From positions 248,001-312,000 of the forward strand of contig NZ_CP015453.1 in NCBI RefSeq assembly GCF_003096095.1: 64,000 nucleotides of DNA, given 5' to 3'. The translations under genes were made by a program, and so were the position numbers. Shown here piece after piece: positions 30,501-39,000 of this stretch; position 1 is the first letter of the stretch; each line of letters opens with the position of its first letter. This DNA comes from Dietzia psychralcaliphila (GTDB taxonomy: Bacteria > Actinomycetota > Actinomycetes > Mycobacteriales > Mycobacteriaceae). The notes under the pieces are model-generated. The model did no database searches and had not been told where the DNA came from. It was given only the letters and a program-made list of their open reading frames with translations.

Positions 30501-32066
30501 TCAGATGCCGGGCGGCGTGTAGGCGGCGGTGTGTTCGGCGGCACCGCTGGCGATCATGATGTCGGTGATCTGGCGGATGTCGGCCCGGCCGGGCAGGCCC
30601 CACCCCGACTGATAGCCGTAGATCTCCGCGAGAGTCGTCGACTCCCGGGTGCCGTTGGCCAGTTCCACGTCCTCGGGCCCGATCAGTGACGGGTGGGGAA
30701 CGCCGACGGCGCCGGAGATCTTGACGAGGTCCCGCCGCAGTGACCGGATGTAGGCCGCGCACCGCACGGCCTTGTCGGTGGGGTCCACGCCGCGGACGAG
30801 CCACGGGTTCTGGGTGGCCACGCCGGTGGGGCAGCGGTCGGTGTGGCACTTCTGCGCCTGGATGCAGCCGATCGAGAGCATGGCCTCGCGACCGACGCTG
30901 ATCATGTCCACACCGAGTGCGAACGCGACCGCCGCGTTCTCGGGGATGCCCAGCTTGCCGGAACCGACAAAGACCACGTCGTCGGTGAGCCCGGCCTCGG
31001 CGAAGACCCGATACACGCGGGAGAAGCCCAGCCGGAAGGGCAGGGACACCGCGTCGGTGAAGACCAGTGGGGCGGCACCGGTACCGCCCTCGCCGCCGTC
31101 GATGGTGATGAAGTCGACGCCGCGCTCCCGCGTCACCATCGCCGAGGCGAGCTGCTCCCAGAAGCCCAGCTCGCCGACCGCGGACTTGATGCCCACCGGC
31201 AGCCCGGTGTGCTCGGCGATCTCCTCGACCAGGTCGAGCATGGAATCGACGTCGTGGAAGGCGGTGTGCCGGGAGGGGCTCGCGCAGTCCCGGTCGGTGG
31301 GGATGCCGCGGATGCGCCCGATCTCCGTGGTGACCTTGGCCGCGGGCAGCAGACCACCGAGCCCGGGTTTGGCTCCCTGGCTGAGCTTGATCTCGATCGC
31401 CCTGATCGGGTGCTTCTCGGTGAGGGCGACCAGTGAGCCCAGGTCGAAACGGCCTTCTGCGTCGCGTACCCCGAAGTAGGCAGTCCCGATCTGGAAGACC
31501 AGGTCACCGCCCTTCTGGTGGTACGGGCTCAGGCCGCCCTCGCCCGTGTTGTGCAGTGCACCCGCGAGCGAGGCGCCGCGGTTGAGGGCCTCAACCGCCG
31601 GGGCCGACAGGGCGCCGTAGCTCATCCCGGAGATCGACACCAGGGACTCGGGGCGGAACGCGCGGGCCCGGCCGCGGGCGGCGCCGAGGACCTTGGCCGG
31701 GGGCAACTGGAGTTGCTCGGCCGAGTGCGGCTGGGCGGACACCGTCACCCCGGTGAACGTGCGCGGCTTGACGATCGGGTAGCCCTCGAGGAATTCGACG
31801 TTGTTGTCCGTGCCGAATCCGAACGTGGTGGCCCGTCCCTCCGCCGATTCGTAGACCCAGGCACGTTGGTCGCGGGTGAACGGCCGCTCCTCGTTGTTGC
31901 CCGCCACGATGTACTGGCGCAGTTCGGGGCCGATGGAACTCAGGGCCATGCGTGCGTGCCCGAGAACGGGGAACGTCCGCAGGATCGGGTACCTGGTCTG
32001 TCGCATGTCCGCGGCCGCGACGGCGGCCAGTGCGGCGACGGGGGCGCCGAGGAGCCACTTGCGCAT
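30501..32066 (-). CDS. Membrane-anchored FMN-binding glutamate synthase-like protein
   Basis: A 521-residue protein resembling the FMN domain of glutamate synthase alone. Signature parts are ISGMSYGALSAPAVEAL, KLSQGAKPGLGGLLP, ITIDGGEGGTGAAPLVF and the Cys cluster CIQAQKCHTDRCPTGVATQNP, which in GltB holds a 3Fe-4S centre. A single N-terminal hydrophobic helix (LLGAPVAALAAVAAA) suggests anchoring at the membrane. There is no amidotransferase domain, so glutamine-dependent activity is not expected; the true reaction is unknown. It is a distant paralogue of gltB at 42.3 kb. Confidence 0.85.
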   Translation of the reverse strand: MRKWLLGAPVAALAAVAAADMRQTRYPILRTFPVLGHARMALSSIGPELRQYIVAGNNEERPFTRDQRAWVYESAEGRATTFGFGTDNNVEFLEGYPIVKPRTFTGVTVSAQPHSAEQLQLPPAKVLGAARGRARAFRPESLVSISGMSYGALSAPAVEALNRGASLAGALHNTGEGGLSPYHQKGGDLVFQIGTAYFGVRDAEGRFDLGSLVALTEKHPIRAIEIKLSQGAKPGLGGLLPAAKVTTEIGRIRGIPTDRDCASPSRHTAFHDVDSMLDLVEEIAEHTGLPVGIKSAVGELGFWEQLASAMVTRERGVDFITIDGGEGGTGAAPLVFTDAVSLPFRLGFSRVYRVFAEAGLTDDVVFVGSGKLGIPENAAVAFALGVDMISVGREAMLSIGCIQAQKCHTDRCPTGVATQNPWLVRGVDPTDKAVRCAAYIRSLRRDLVKISGAVGVPHPSLIGPEDVELANGTRESTTLAEIYGYQSGWGLPGRADIRQITDIMIASGAAEHTAAYTPPGI

Positions 32067-32341
32067 GTCGACCTCCGGGGTCTGTCGGTGTCCCCATCAT
32101 GGCCCACCCGGTGCCTCGCGTGCCCGTGGACCGGCGAGCGCACAGCTGCAGGCCGAGTGGGTTCCGCGGGCCGATCGGACGAGCGTCGGCGTCCACAGGC
32201 GGGGCCGCGGGTCTACAGTGGCCCCACGGTTGCGGCTCACGGGGACGTGCGGGTCGCCTCGCCCACTCGCACGACCGGATCGCCGGCCACCGGCACCTGC
32301 CCCGGGAGCCACTCGGATCGGACACGCGAGAGGACGCACTC

Positions 32342-33178
32342 ATGAGCGACCCGAAACCTATGAGCGACCCGGCACAGGACCCTGGACTGCACCCACTTCC
32401 CCCGCCGCCCTCCAGCGGATCGGTGTTCTCCGCCTCCCGCACGGTGCGCACCGGCGACGTCGATCCCCAGCGACGGCTGCGGCTGGACAGCATCGCCCGG
32501 TACCTCCAGGACATGGCGGGCGACGATCTGGAGGCCGCCGGCCACGCAGGGACCGACCCGTACTGGATCGTGCGCCGTACCGTGATCGACGTGATCGAGC
32601 CGATCTCCTGGCCGGCCACCGTGCACCTTCAACGCTGGTGTTCGGGACTGTCCACGCGGTGGGCGAACATGCGTGTGCGGCTGACCGCCGAGCACCGGAC
32701 CAGCCCTCCCGATTCCCTGGAGCGACCTGACGGACTGGTGGAGACCGAGGCGTTCTGGATCAACGTCAGCGCTCTCGGCGTCCCCGCCCGCATCAGCGAG
32801 GAGGGTTTCGCCACCCTCGCCTCCACTACGGACACCCACCGTTTGCGGTGGGTCGCCATGACCACGGCCCGGCCGACCGATTCCCCCGACCCGGACATGC
32901 CGGAAGACCGGCCCCACATCCTCCGGAGCACCGACTTCGACCCGCTGCAGCACCTCAACAACGCCGCCTATTTCGATGCCGTGGAAGACGAACTCCTGCA
33001 CCATCCCGATCTGCTCCGACACCCTCACCGCGTGGTGATCGAGTACTCCCACCCCGTGGTGCCGGGCTCGTCGATGACGATCCGGCGGAGGCGGTCCGGA
33101 GACCGACTGGAGATGTGGATGATCGTGGACGACCGCGTTGCGGCCGCCGCCACCGTCACGGGCTGGCCGAACGCGTAG
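32342..33178 (+). CDS. Acyl-ACP thioesterase family protein
   Basis: A 278-residue protein with two hot-dog domains. The first begins RTGDVDPQRRLRLDSIARYLQD, the second HILRSTDFDPLQHLNNAAYF, with the conserved D..QHLNN of plant FatA-like thioesterases. It probably releases fatty acids from acyl-carrier protein or CoA. ATG 32342 is used; the upstream frame is not conserved in character. A second start MSDP lies 6 codons downstream (32360). Confidence 0.82.
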   Translation: MSDPKPMSDPAQDPGLHPLPPPPSSGSVFSASRTVRTGDVDPQRRLRLDSIARYLQDMAGDDLEAAGHAGTDPYWIVRRTVIDVIEPISWPATVHLQRWCSGLSTRWANMRVRLTAEHRTSPPDSLERPDGLVETEAFWINVSALGVPARISEEGFATLASTTDTHRLRWVAMTTARPTDSPDPDMPEDRPHILRSTDFDPLQHLNNAAYFDAVEDELLHHPDLLRHPHRVVIEYSHPVVPGSSMTIRRRRSGDRLEMWMIVDDRVAAAATVTGWPNA

Positions 33179-33226
33179 GACGAGGTAGGCGACGCGAGGG
33201 ACGGGGCAGGCGACGGACGCCTGGGG

Positions 33227-33266
33227 CGCGACGGCTGAGACGCGACGGCTGAGACGAGACGGCTGG
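33227..33266. repeat. 14-bp tandem repeat, about 3 copies
   Basis: Unit CGCGACGGCTGAGA at 33227 and 33241, then a diverged partial copy from 33255, between the convergent thioesterase and glycerate kinase genes. Confidence 0.8.
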
Positions 33267-33284
33267 TGCACGACGCCGGGGCCG

Positions 33285-34424
33285 TCAGGCCAGGATGCGC
33301 GAGACGACCTCGGCGGTCACTTCCTCCAGCAGCGCGCCCGCGTTGGCCATCGACCTGGCCAGGTCCGGCTCCCGCTCGGTGAGGGCGGCGGCGGCCGCGA
33401 ACCCCGCCTCCGCCACGCGGTCGGCACCCAGGTCCAGCCGGCCGCACACGGCCACCACCGGCACCGCGTGGGAGCGGCACAGCGCGGCCACGCCCATGGG
33501 CGTCTTGCCGTGCATGGTCTGGTCGTCGAGCCGGCCCTCGCCGGTCACCACCAGGTCTGCGGCGGACACCACGTCCTCGAGGCCGGTGAGGGTGCCCAGG
33601 ACCTCGAAGCCCGGATCGAGCGACGCGTCGAGCAGCTCGCGGGCCGCGAAGCCCACGCCACCGGCCGCGCCGGATCCCGGTGCGTCCGGGTCCACGTCGA
33701 GCCCCTGGCCGCGCAGGACCTCGACCAGGCGGGTCAGGCCCGCCTCGAGGTCCTCGATCTGTTCGGCGGAGGCCCCCTTCTGCGGGCCGTAGACGCGGGC
33801 CGCGCCCATCGCGCCGAGGAGGGGATTGTCCACGTCGCAGGCGACGAGGATCCGGGAGGCGCGGACGGCGGGATCGATGCCGTCCAGGTCGACGCGGTCG
33901 AGGTTCACCAACGCTCCGCCGCCGTCGGGGAGTTCGGTGCCCGAGGAGTCGAGGAAGCGGGCACCCAGCGCGGAGAGCATCCCGGTGCCGCCGTCGGTGG
34001 AGGCGCTGCCCCCGATGCCGAGGTGGATGTTCCCGCGACCGGAGCGGAGGGCGGCCAGGAGGACCTCTCCCACCCCGCGGCTCGAGGACTCGAGGGGTCG
34101 CATCAGGCCTCCGGGGAGGCGGAGCAGCCCACATGCGTCCGCCATCTCGACGAACGCGGTGTCCGGGTCGATGGCCGCGAAGGAGGTCTCGACGGACTCG
34201 CCGGTGGGACCGGAGGCGGTCACGCGCACCTCGCGGGCGCCGCCGGCGACCATCACCTCGAGGCTTCCGCCGCCCCCGTCCGCGACGGGTCTGACCACCA
34301 CATCGGTGTCCGGGTGGGCCCGGCGAGCACCCTCGGCAGCGTGATGGCATGCCTCGATAGCGGTGAGAGAGCCCTTGAAGGCCCCGCATGCCACGACGAT
34401 CGTCACCCCTGCATCATTCCCCAT
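33285..34424 (-). CDS. Glycerate kinase
   Basis: A 379-residue member of the GlxK/GarK glycerate kinase family, which phosphorylates glycerate with ATP. VACGAFKGSLTA at the N-terminus, PVADGGGGSLEVM, GIGGSASTDGGTGML and VVTGEGRLDDQTMHGKTPMGVA are the family's signature blocks. Starts at ATG 34424, GTG 34439 or GTG 34406 are all possible; the conserved fold begins just after. It is alone between two terminator-like regions. It may salvage glycerate from photorespiration-like or serine pathways. Confidence 0.9.
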   Translation of the reverse strand: MGNDAGVTIVVACGAFKGSLTAIEACHHAAEGARRAHPDTDVVVRPVADGGGGSLEVMVAGGAREVRVTASGPTGESVETSFAAIDPDTAFVEMADACGLLRLPGGLMRPLESSSRGVGEVLLAALRSGRGNIHLGIGGSASTDGGTGMLSALGARFLDSSGTELPDGGGALVNLDRVDLDGIDPAVRASRILVACDVDNPLLGAMGAARVYGPQKGASAEQIEDLEAGLTRLVEVLRGQGLDVDPDAPGSGAAGGVGFAARELLDASLDPGFEVLGTLTGLEDVVSAADLVVTGEGRLDDQTMHGKTPMGVAALCRSHAVPVVAVCGRLDLGADRVAEAGFAAAAALTEREPDLARSMANAGALLEEVTAEVVSRILA

Positions 34425-34443
34425 CGTGTCCGCGGACACGCGA

Positions 34444-34486
34444 CGGCCCGGGGTCGTGACGGTGAAGACGTCACGACCCCGGGCCG
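34444..34486 (-). terminator. Terminator with 18-bp stem
   Basis: CGGCCCGGGGTCGTGACG pairs with 34469-34486, loop 7 bases. It lies 36 bases beyond the stop of the secreted repeat protein (34522). Confidence 0.88.
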
Positions 34487-34521
34487 CGGAAGTGCATCCG
34501 GAGTACGGGGATGCGGGGCTA

Positions 34522-35193
34522 TCAGCCCAGCGAGCCGGTGGTCAGGCCCGCGTCGACGCCGACCTCCGCTCCGGCCTCGGCGCCGGAGCTCAGTCCGGCG
34601 AGCGCGCCGCTGAGCGACCCGGTGTCGGTGTCGGTGCCCTCGTCAGCCGAGCCCGAGACCGAGCCGGTGTCGAGGCCCTCGTCAGCGGAGCCGGTGTCGG
34701 TGGCCTCACCGGCGGAGCCGGAGACCGAACCGGTGTCGGTGTCGGTGCCCTCGTCAGCGGAACCCGAGACCGAGCCGGTGTCGGTGCCCCCACCGAGCGA
34801 GCCCGTGTCCAGCGAGCCGGTGCCCGCATCGGTGCCCTCGGCTGCGGAGCCACCGTCGACGATGTCGCTGCCGGTGTTGGGCGAGACACCGAGGCTGCCG
34901 AGCTCGACCGAGCCCGGGTTGGACGCCTCGGCGCCCAGGTTCAGGTTGAAGGCGAGGCTGCCCAGGTCGACGGCGAGGTCGGTGCCGAGGTCGAGGTCGG
35001 CGAGGCTGCCGTCGTCGGCCGTGAGCTCCGTGAGGCTGCCGGTGTCGCCTGTGAGGCCCTCGAGGCTGCCGGCCGGGGCATCCTGGGCGGCGGCGAGGCC
35101 GGGGAACGCGATGGCGGCACCGATGCCGAACGCGCCGACGGCGGCGATCTTGGCGGTGGTGCGGGTGGTGGTCTTCCGGTGGGTGTTCGTCAT
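34522..35193 (-). CDS. Secreted Gly-Ser-Asp-Thr repeat protein (GSL family)
   Basis: A 223-residue protein with a twin-Arg-free signal peptide (about 1-36, hydrophobic core AAVGAFGIGAAIAFPGLAAA, likely cut before QDAPAG). The mature part is acidic and low in complexity: GSL and GSV units, then near-repeats DTGSVSGSADEGTDTDTGS. There are no Cys and no C-terminal membrane helix or sorting motif, so it is probably released or held by partners. It shares the signal-peptide style and GSL pattern with the proteins at 40511 and 61827. I recognise no domain. It has its own promoter region with a GAGTGTT/AACACTC inverted repeat and a strong terminator. Confidence 0.75.
   Translation of the reverse strand: MTNTHRKTTTRTTAKIAAVGAFGIGAAIAFPGLAAAQDAPAGSLEGLTGDTGSLTELTADDGSLADLDLGTDLAVDLGSLAFNLNLGAEASNPGSVELGSLGVSPNTGSDIVDGGSAAEGTDAGTGSLDTGSLGGGTDTGSVSGSADEGTDTDTGSVSGSAGEATDTGSADEGLDTGSVSGSADEGTDTDTGSLSGALAGLSSGAEAGAEVGVDAGLTTGSLG
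34618..34800. repeat. Internal coding repeats of the GSL-family gene
   Basis: Units of roughly 39-60 bases containing GGTGTCGGTGTCGGTGCCCT recur here, encoding repeated TDTDTGS and GSVSGSADEG segments. Confidence 0.65.
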
Positions 35194-35313
35194 ATATGAA
35201 CAGCTCCCATCTTCGTTGACCACGATGTCTCTCATCGCGGACACCTCGATCGGAGCGAGGTGCGTCGGTGACCCTACAAGCGATCCATGGTCGTGTCAGG
35301 GGGGTCAAAACCT

Positions 35314-35336
35314 GAGTGTTCCTTGATGTAACACTC
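35314..35336. promoter_or_regulatory. Inverted repeat in promoter region of the 34.5 kb secreted protein
   Basis: GAGTGTT and AACACTC separated by 9 bases, about 120 bases upstream of the start. A GTAACACT element also occurs upstream of the 40.5 kb relative (40415). Confidence 0.4.
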
Positions 35337-35419
35337 CGGTCACCGGGCGCGAGGGGGGCGTATCCGGCCAGCCGCGCGGGTCGGCGGCGAACGCCGTCAT
35401 ACCTGCCTAGGCTGGGGTT

Positions 35420-36994
35420 ATGGACACCCCTGCGGATGCCGACCCGGTGACGGACGGAGGGCCGGCCGTCGTCGAGACGCACAGCGCTCTCATCGTGCTC
35501 TATGGTGACGAGGCTCACAAAGTGCGCAAACGCATCGACCTCGGGTTCCTCGACAACAGGACGGTCGAGGCCAGGGCCGAGCAGAGTCGGCGGGAGGTCG
35601 AGCTCAACAGCCGCCTGGCGCCGGACGTGTACGACGGCGTACTTGAGGTCCGTGGTCCCGACGGCGAGGTGATCGACCACGTGGTCCGGATGCGTCGACT
35701 GCCCTCCGGGAGGAGCCTGGAATCCCTGGTGTGGTCGCGTGCCTCGGGCTCGGGCCGCGTCGGCGATCCGGATCTCGGGGCGGGCGTGCGCGAGGTGGCC
35801 AGGCAGCTCGACCACCTCCACGCGGCGAGCCCCCACTCGGAGGAGATCGACGCGGTGGGCACCGCCGACGCCGTTGCCGGGCTGTGGCGCGACTCGATCG
35901 ACCACCTGCGTCGTCTGAGCGTGGGCGAGGACGCACCGGAGATCGTCGACGACGTCGAATGGCTGGCTGGGGAGTACCTCCGGGGGCGGGACCGACTCCT
36001 CAGGGCACGTATCGAGGCGGGCCGTGTGGTCGACGGCCACGGTGACCTGCTCGCGGCCGACGTCTACCTCCTGGACGACGGGCCCCGGGTGATCGACTGC
36101 CTCGAGTTCGACGACCGGCTGAGGTTCGGTGACGCGATGCTCGACGCCGGCTTCCTGGCCATGGACCTCGACAGGGTGGGAGCGCGGGACCTCGCAGCAG
36201 CCTTCCTCGCGGCCTATCGGGATTTCTCGGGGGATGACGCACCGTCGTCGCTCGTCCACCACTACATCGGCTACCGCGCGCTGGTCCGTGCCAAGGTCAC
36301 CGCGATCCGTGCCGAGCAGTCCGAGAACTTCGGGGCGGACGCGCGACTCGCCCTGTCCCTGGCGGACCGGGCCGTCGACGCCCTCCTGCGTGCCCGGGTC
36401 CGGTTGATCCTCGTGGGCGGGGTATCCGGGTCGGGCAAGTCCACGCTGGCGGCGCCGCTGGCCGTGGCACTGGGCGCCGAGCTGCTGCGGTCCGATGAAC
36501 TCCGCTTCGATGAACTGGGCTCCGACGAACTGGGCTCCGACGTTCCCGCGGGCGGCGGCGCCGAGGGTGCGCGCCCGCGCGACGACGGGACTGGGGACAG
36601 GTATTCGGAGGGGGCCGTCTCCGCCGTCTACTCGCGGATGCTCGCCAGGGCCGGGGAGTCGCTCGCGCTGGGTCGGAGCGTGGTCCTGGACGCCACCTGG
36701 CTGGACCCGCGTCGCCGTGCCCAGGCGGAGACCGTGGCGGCCGACGCGCACGCCGAGCTCGTGGAGGTCTCGTGCACGGCTCCCCACGCTGAACTCGTCC
36801 GCCGGATCGAGGAGCGGGGCCGCACCGGCACGGACCCGTCCGAGGCCACGGTGGCGGTGCTCGAGAGCCAACTCGCTGATCTGGCGCCCTGGCCCGACGC
36901 GATCGAGGTGGACACCACCGACCTGGATTCCCGCTCCGCCGACGCCGTGCAGGACTGGGCGGCACGGACCCTCGGCCCACTGCCCTGGGCCTGA
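35420..36994 (+). CDS. Fused aminoglycoside phosphotransferase-like / AAA kinase protein
   Basis: A 524-residue two-domain protein. The N-terminal part (about 30-320) is of the phosphotransferase-like type, with VVDGHGDLLAADVYLL and VIDCLEFDDRLRFGD. The C-terminal part (about 330-520) is a P-loop kinase with GGVSGSGKST and a lid-like ERGRTGTDPS region. This pairing is widespread in bacteria and annotated as bifunctional kinase or ATP-binding protein, with no established substrate. A SDELRFDELGSDELGSD repeat lies after the P-loop. The TAGGCT hexamer at 35408 is 6 bases before the ATG, so a leaderless mRNA is likely. Confidence 0.82.
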   Translation: MDTPADADPVTDGGPAVVETHSALIVLYGDEAHKVRKRIDLGFLDNRTVEARAEQSRREVELNSRLAPDVYDGVLEVRGPDGEVIDHVVRMRRLPSGRSLESLVWSRASGSGRVGDPDLGAGVREVARQLDHLHAASPHSEEIDAVGTADAVAGLWRDSIDHLRRLSVGEDAPEIVDDVEWLAGEYLRGRDRLLRARIEAGRVVDGHGDLLAADVYLLDDGPRVIDCLEFDDRLRFGDAMLDAGFLAMDLDRVGARDLAAAFLAAYRDFSGDDAPSSLVHHYIGYRALVRAKVTAIRAEQSENFGADARLALSLADRAVDALLRARVRLILVGGVSGSGKSTLAAPLAVALGAELLRSDELRFDELGSDELGSDVPAGGGAEGARPRDDGTGDRYSEGAVSAVYSRMLARAGESLALGRSVVLDATWLDPRRRAQAETVAADAHAELVEVSCTAPHAELVRRIEERGRTGTDPSEATVAVLESQLADLAPWPDAIEVDTTDLDSRSADAVQDWAARTLGPLPWA

Positions 36995-37000
36995 GTGGTC

Positions 37001-37062
37001 GGGACGCACGAACCGGGACCCACATGCCGGGACGCACGAACCGGGACGCACGAGCCGGGACG
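37001..37062. repeat. 14-bp tandem repeat, 4 copies
   Basis: GGGACGCACGAACC at 37001, 37029 and (one change) 37043, with a diverged copy at 37015. It begins 6 bases after the stop of the kinase fusion gene. Confidence 0.9.
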
Positions 37063-37101
37063 GAGTGCGGGTGCAGGTGCTGTCGGACGTGCCGACGGGG
37101 T

Positions 37102-38265
37102 TCAGTCCCGGGCCGGGGTCCCCGGCGGACGCGGGATGGAGCCCACGAACTGCATGGACCGGTACGGCCAACCGGGGGGACCCGCGGCCGAGTCGTGGGT
37201 GTTCCACTGGCTCACCACGAAGTGCCACTCCTCTGGCGTGGAACCCGGGACCGGGCAACCGCAGTAGAGCTGCGCGACACGTGCCGGGCCGGTTGCCGGG
37301 TCGGAACCGTCGGTTTCGTCGCCCCAGGCACACCCGTGCAGGAGCGTGGTGTGGGTGGTCACCGAGCGGTCCAGCAGGTCCGACCCGATGTGCGGGAAGG
37401 TGAGGCAGTCGATCCGGTAGTGCTCCGCGTCGAAGTAGGTCAGGGTCCAGAAGTCCTCACACCTGCGCAGGTACATCTCCCCGACACGGCCCGGCAGCAC
37501 GATGGTCGTGGGGTGGCCCCAGTCCCAGGCGCCCTCGCGGAAACCCCACGTCTGCCAGCCGTTGACGTCGGGATCGGCGAGGTGCTCCTCGCGGACCCGC
37601 ATGAGGATGACCCCCTTGTCCCGCTGGAAGCCGCTCGACAGGACGTAGACGAATCCGTCCCCGCCGGCCTCCCAGGTCCACAGTTGGCGGTGCCCGCCCT
37701 CGAGTAGGGGGGAGAAGGTGACACCGGTCGGCTCCCAGGTGCGACCGTCGTCGACCGAGCGGTGGATCTCCGTCCGGGTGACCGTCCCGAGTCCCTCGTT
37801 GACCATGACGTGGAGGTACATCGTGTCGCCGATGGTCAGCACGTCGCTGGGGAGGACCGTGGAGCAGTCCCGGCCGTGGACGTAGTGGATGAGCTGCCCC
37901 GCGTAGTCCCGGGGGCCCGGGCCGGCGGCGTCCACCCACGCCAGGCCCCCGCCGGTGGCGTCCTCGTCGGAGAACAGGCCCACGGGGGACCGCCAGTCGG
38001 GATTCCCCGGCCCCGGCCGCTCGTCGGTGGTGGGTGCGCACTCGGCGATCCCCGGATGGGGCCGGCCCACGTGGGGCGCGCCCATACCCGCTCCGGCGAA
38101 GGTGTCCCCGAACACCGCGAGCAGGCGTCCGGAGGGCGTCCGGGCCGTGATCCCCAGATCGGTGCCCTCCATGCCGAACGCGGTGGTGATCCCCGGTCCC
38201 GTGAGGTCGCGGATCTTGCGGGTGCTGGTCGGCGGGGCCGGGGTCGGCGGTCGCGAGTCCGTCAT
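37102..38265 (-). CDS. DUF4185 family protein, possible endo-D-arabinanase (GH183-like)
   Basis: A 387-residue DUF4185 protein with no clear signal peptide in the chosen start. The beta-propeller pattern is visible: GITARTPSGRLLAVFGDTFAG, SPVGLFSDEDA, MYLHVMVNEG, EIHRSVDDGRTWEPTGV and VGEMYLRRCEDFWTLTYFD. Some DUF4185 enzymes were recently shown to cut the D-arabinan of mycobacterial cell walls and became family GH183. This organism's likely cell wall arabinogalactan makes that role plausible here, but whether this branch is active cannot be judged. The missing signal peptide would put it in the cytoplasm, unlike a wall hydrolase. Confidence 0.75.
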   Translation of the reverse strand: MTDSRPPTPAPPTSTRKIRDLTGPGITTAFGMEGTDLGITARTPSGRLLAVFGDTFAGAGMGAPHVGRPHPGIAECAPTTDERPGPGNPDWRSPVGLFSDEDATGGGLAWVDAAGPGPRDYAGQLIHYVHGRDCSTVLPSDVLTIGDTMYLHVMVNEGLGTVTRTEIHRSVDDGRTWEPTGVTFSPLLEGGHRQLWTWEAGGDGFVYVLSSGFQRDKGVILMRVREEHLADPDVNGWQTWGFREGAWDWGHPTTIVLPGRVGEMYLRRCEDFWTLTYFDAEHYRIDCLTFPHIGSDLLDRSVTTHTTLLHGCAWGDETDGSDPATGPARVAQLYCGCPVPGSTPEEWHFVVSQWNTHDSAAGPPGWPYRSMQFVGSIPRPPGTPARD

Positions 38266-38374
38266 CGCACCGACGCTACCGCCACGGACGACGGGCGGAG
38301 CACCGATCGTGGACGCATCACGATTCGGTCAATGCACGGGCGAGCGGGGATCCGGGGCGCGTAGGGTCGTCCGC

Positions 38375-38893
38375 GTGACACACCCCTTCGCCCGGGCGGG
38401 GCGTGAGATCGTCCCCGGCCACTGGTTCGGCCCCGTGGCCGTCGTGGCCGTGGGGTGCGCGCTCGCCTGGACACTCGTGGGGTTCGGGCACGGAGTGGCA
38501 CCGGCGCTGTTCGTGCTGGCGGTGACCACGGTGGTGGCCCTGTGGAACTCGCCGCTCAGGGTGACCGGTCACGAGCCCCTGCAGTCGGTGCGGAGTACGG
38601 CCTGCATGGAACACGCCGTGGTGGTCCTGTGGCGTCCCGGATGCCCGTACTCCTCCGCGCTGCGCCGGCGGGCCGCCCGGGAGGGCCTCGAGGTGCACTG
38701 GGTCAATATCTGGCGGGACGAGGACGCCTACGAGCTCTGCCGGAGCATCAACATGGGCTCGGAGGAGACCCCCACGGCGATGCTGCTCGACCCGTCGCTC
38801 TCCGGACCGGTCGTGATCCCGGCCTCGGTGCCGGGCATCCGCGAGGCCACCGCCGCGAGGCTGCCCCGGGGTCGGGCGCGACGCGCGATCTAG
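38375..38893 (+). CDS. Membrane-anchored glutaredoxin-like protein
   Basis: A 172-residue protein starting at GTG 38375. Two hydrophobic helices (about 18-36 and 40-57) are followed by a glutaredoxin-like domain with C90-P-Y-S93 in WRPGCPYSSALRR, then NIWRDEDAYE and the loop EETPTAML where thioredoxin-fold proteins have a cis-Pro. A mycoredoxin normally has two Cys or CxxS; this would act by a monothiol route. The domain should face the cytoplasm. Other possible starts further upstream do not improve the fit. Confidence 0.7.
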   Translation: MTHPFARAGREIVPGHWFGPVAVVAVGCALAWTLVGFGHGVAPALFVLAVTTVVALWNSPLRVTGHEPLQSVRSTACMEHAVVVLWRPGCPYSSALRRRAAREGLEVHWVNIWRDEDAYELCRSINMGSEETPTAMLLDPSLSGPVVIPASVPGIREATAARLPRGRARRAI

Positions 38894-38913
38894 TCGCGCG
38901 TTCTCGTCGACGG

Positions 38914-38947
38914 CCCCCGGTAGTCGACGGCCCCCGGTACTCACCGG
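38914..38947. repeat. 17-bp perfect tandem duplication
   Basis: GTCGACGGCCCCCGGTA twice, 20 bases after the stop of the glutaredoxin-like gene. Confidence 0.9.
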
Positions 38948-39000
38948 ACCACCTCGTCGTCGTCGCCGATCCCGTCCTGCTCCGCGACCCCAGTCCGGCC

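Noticed and set aside
37001-37062. CRISPR-like short repeats
   Set aside because: Units are directly adjacent with no spacers and no cas genes; simple tandem repeat.
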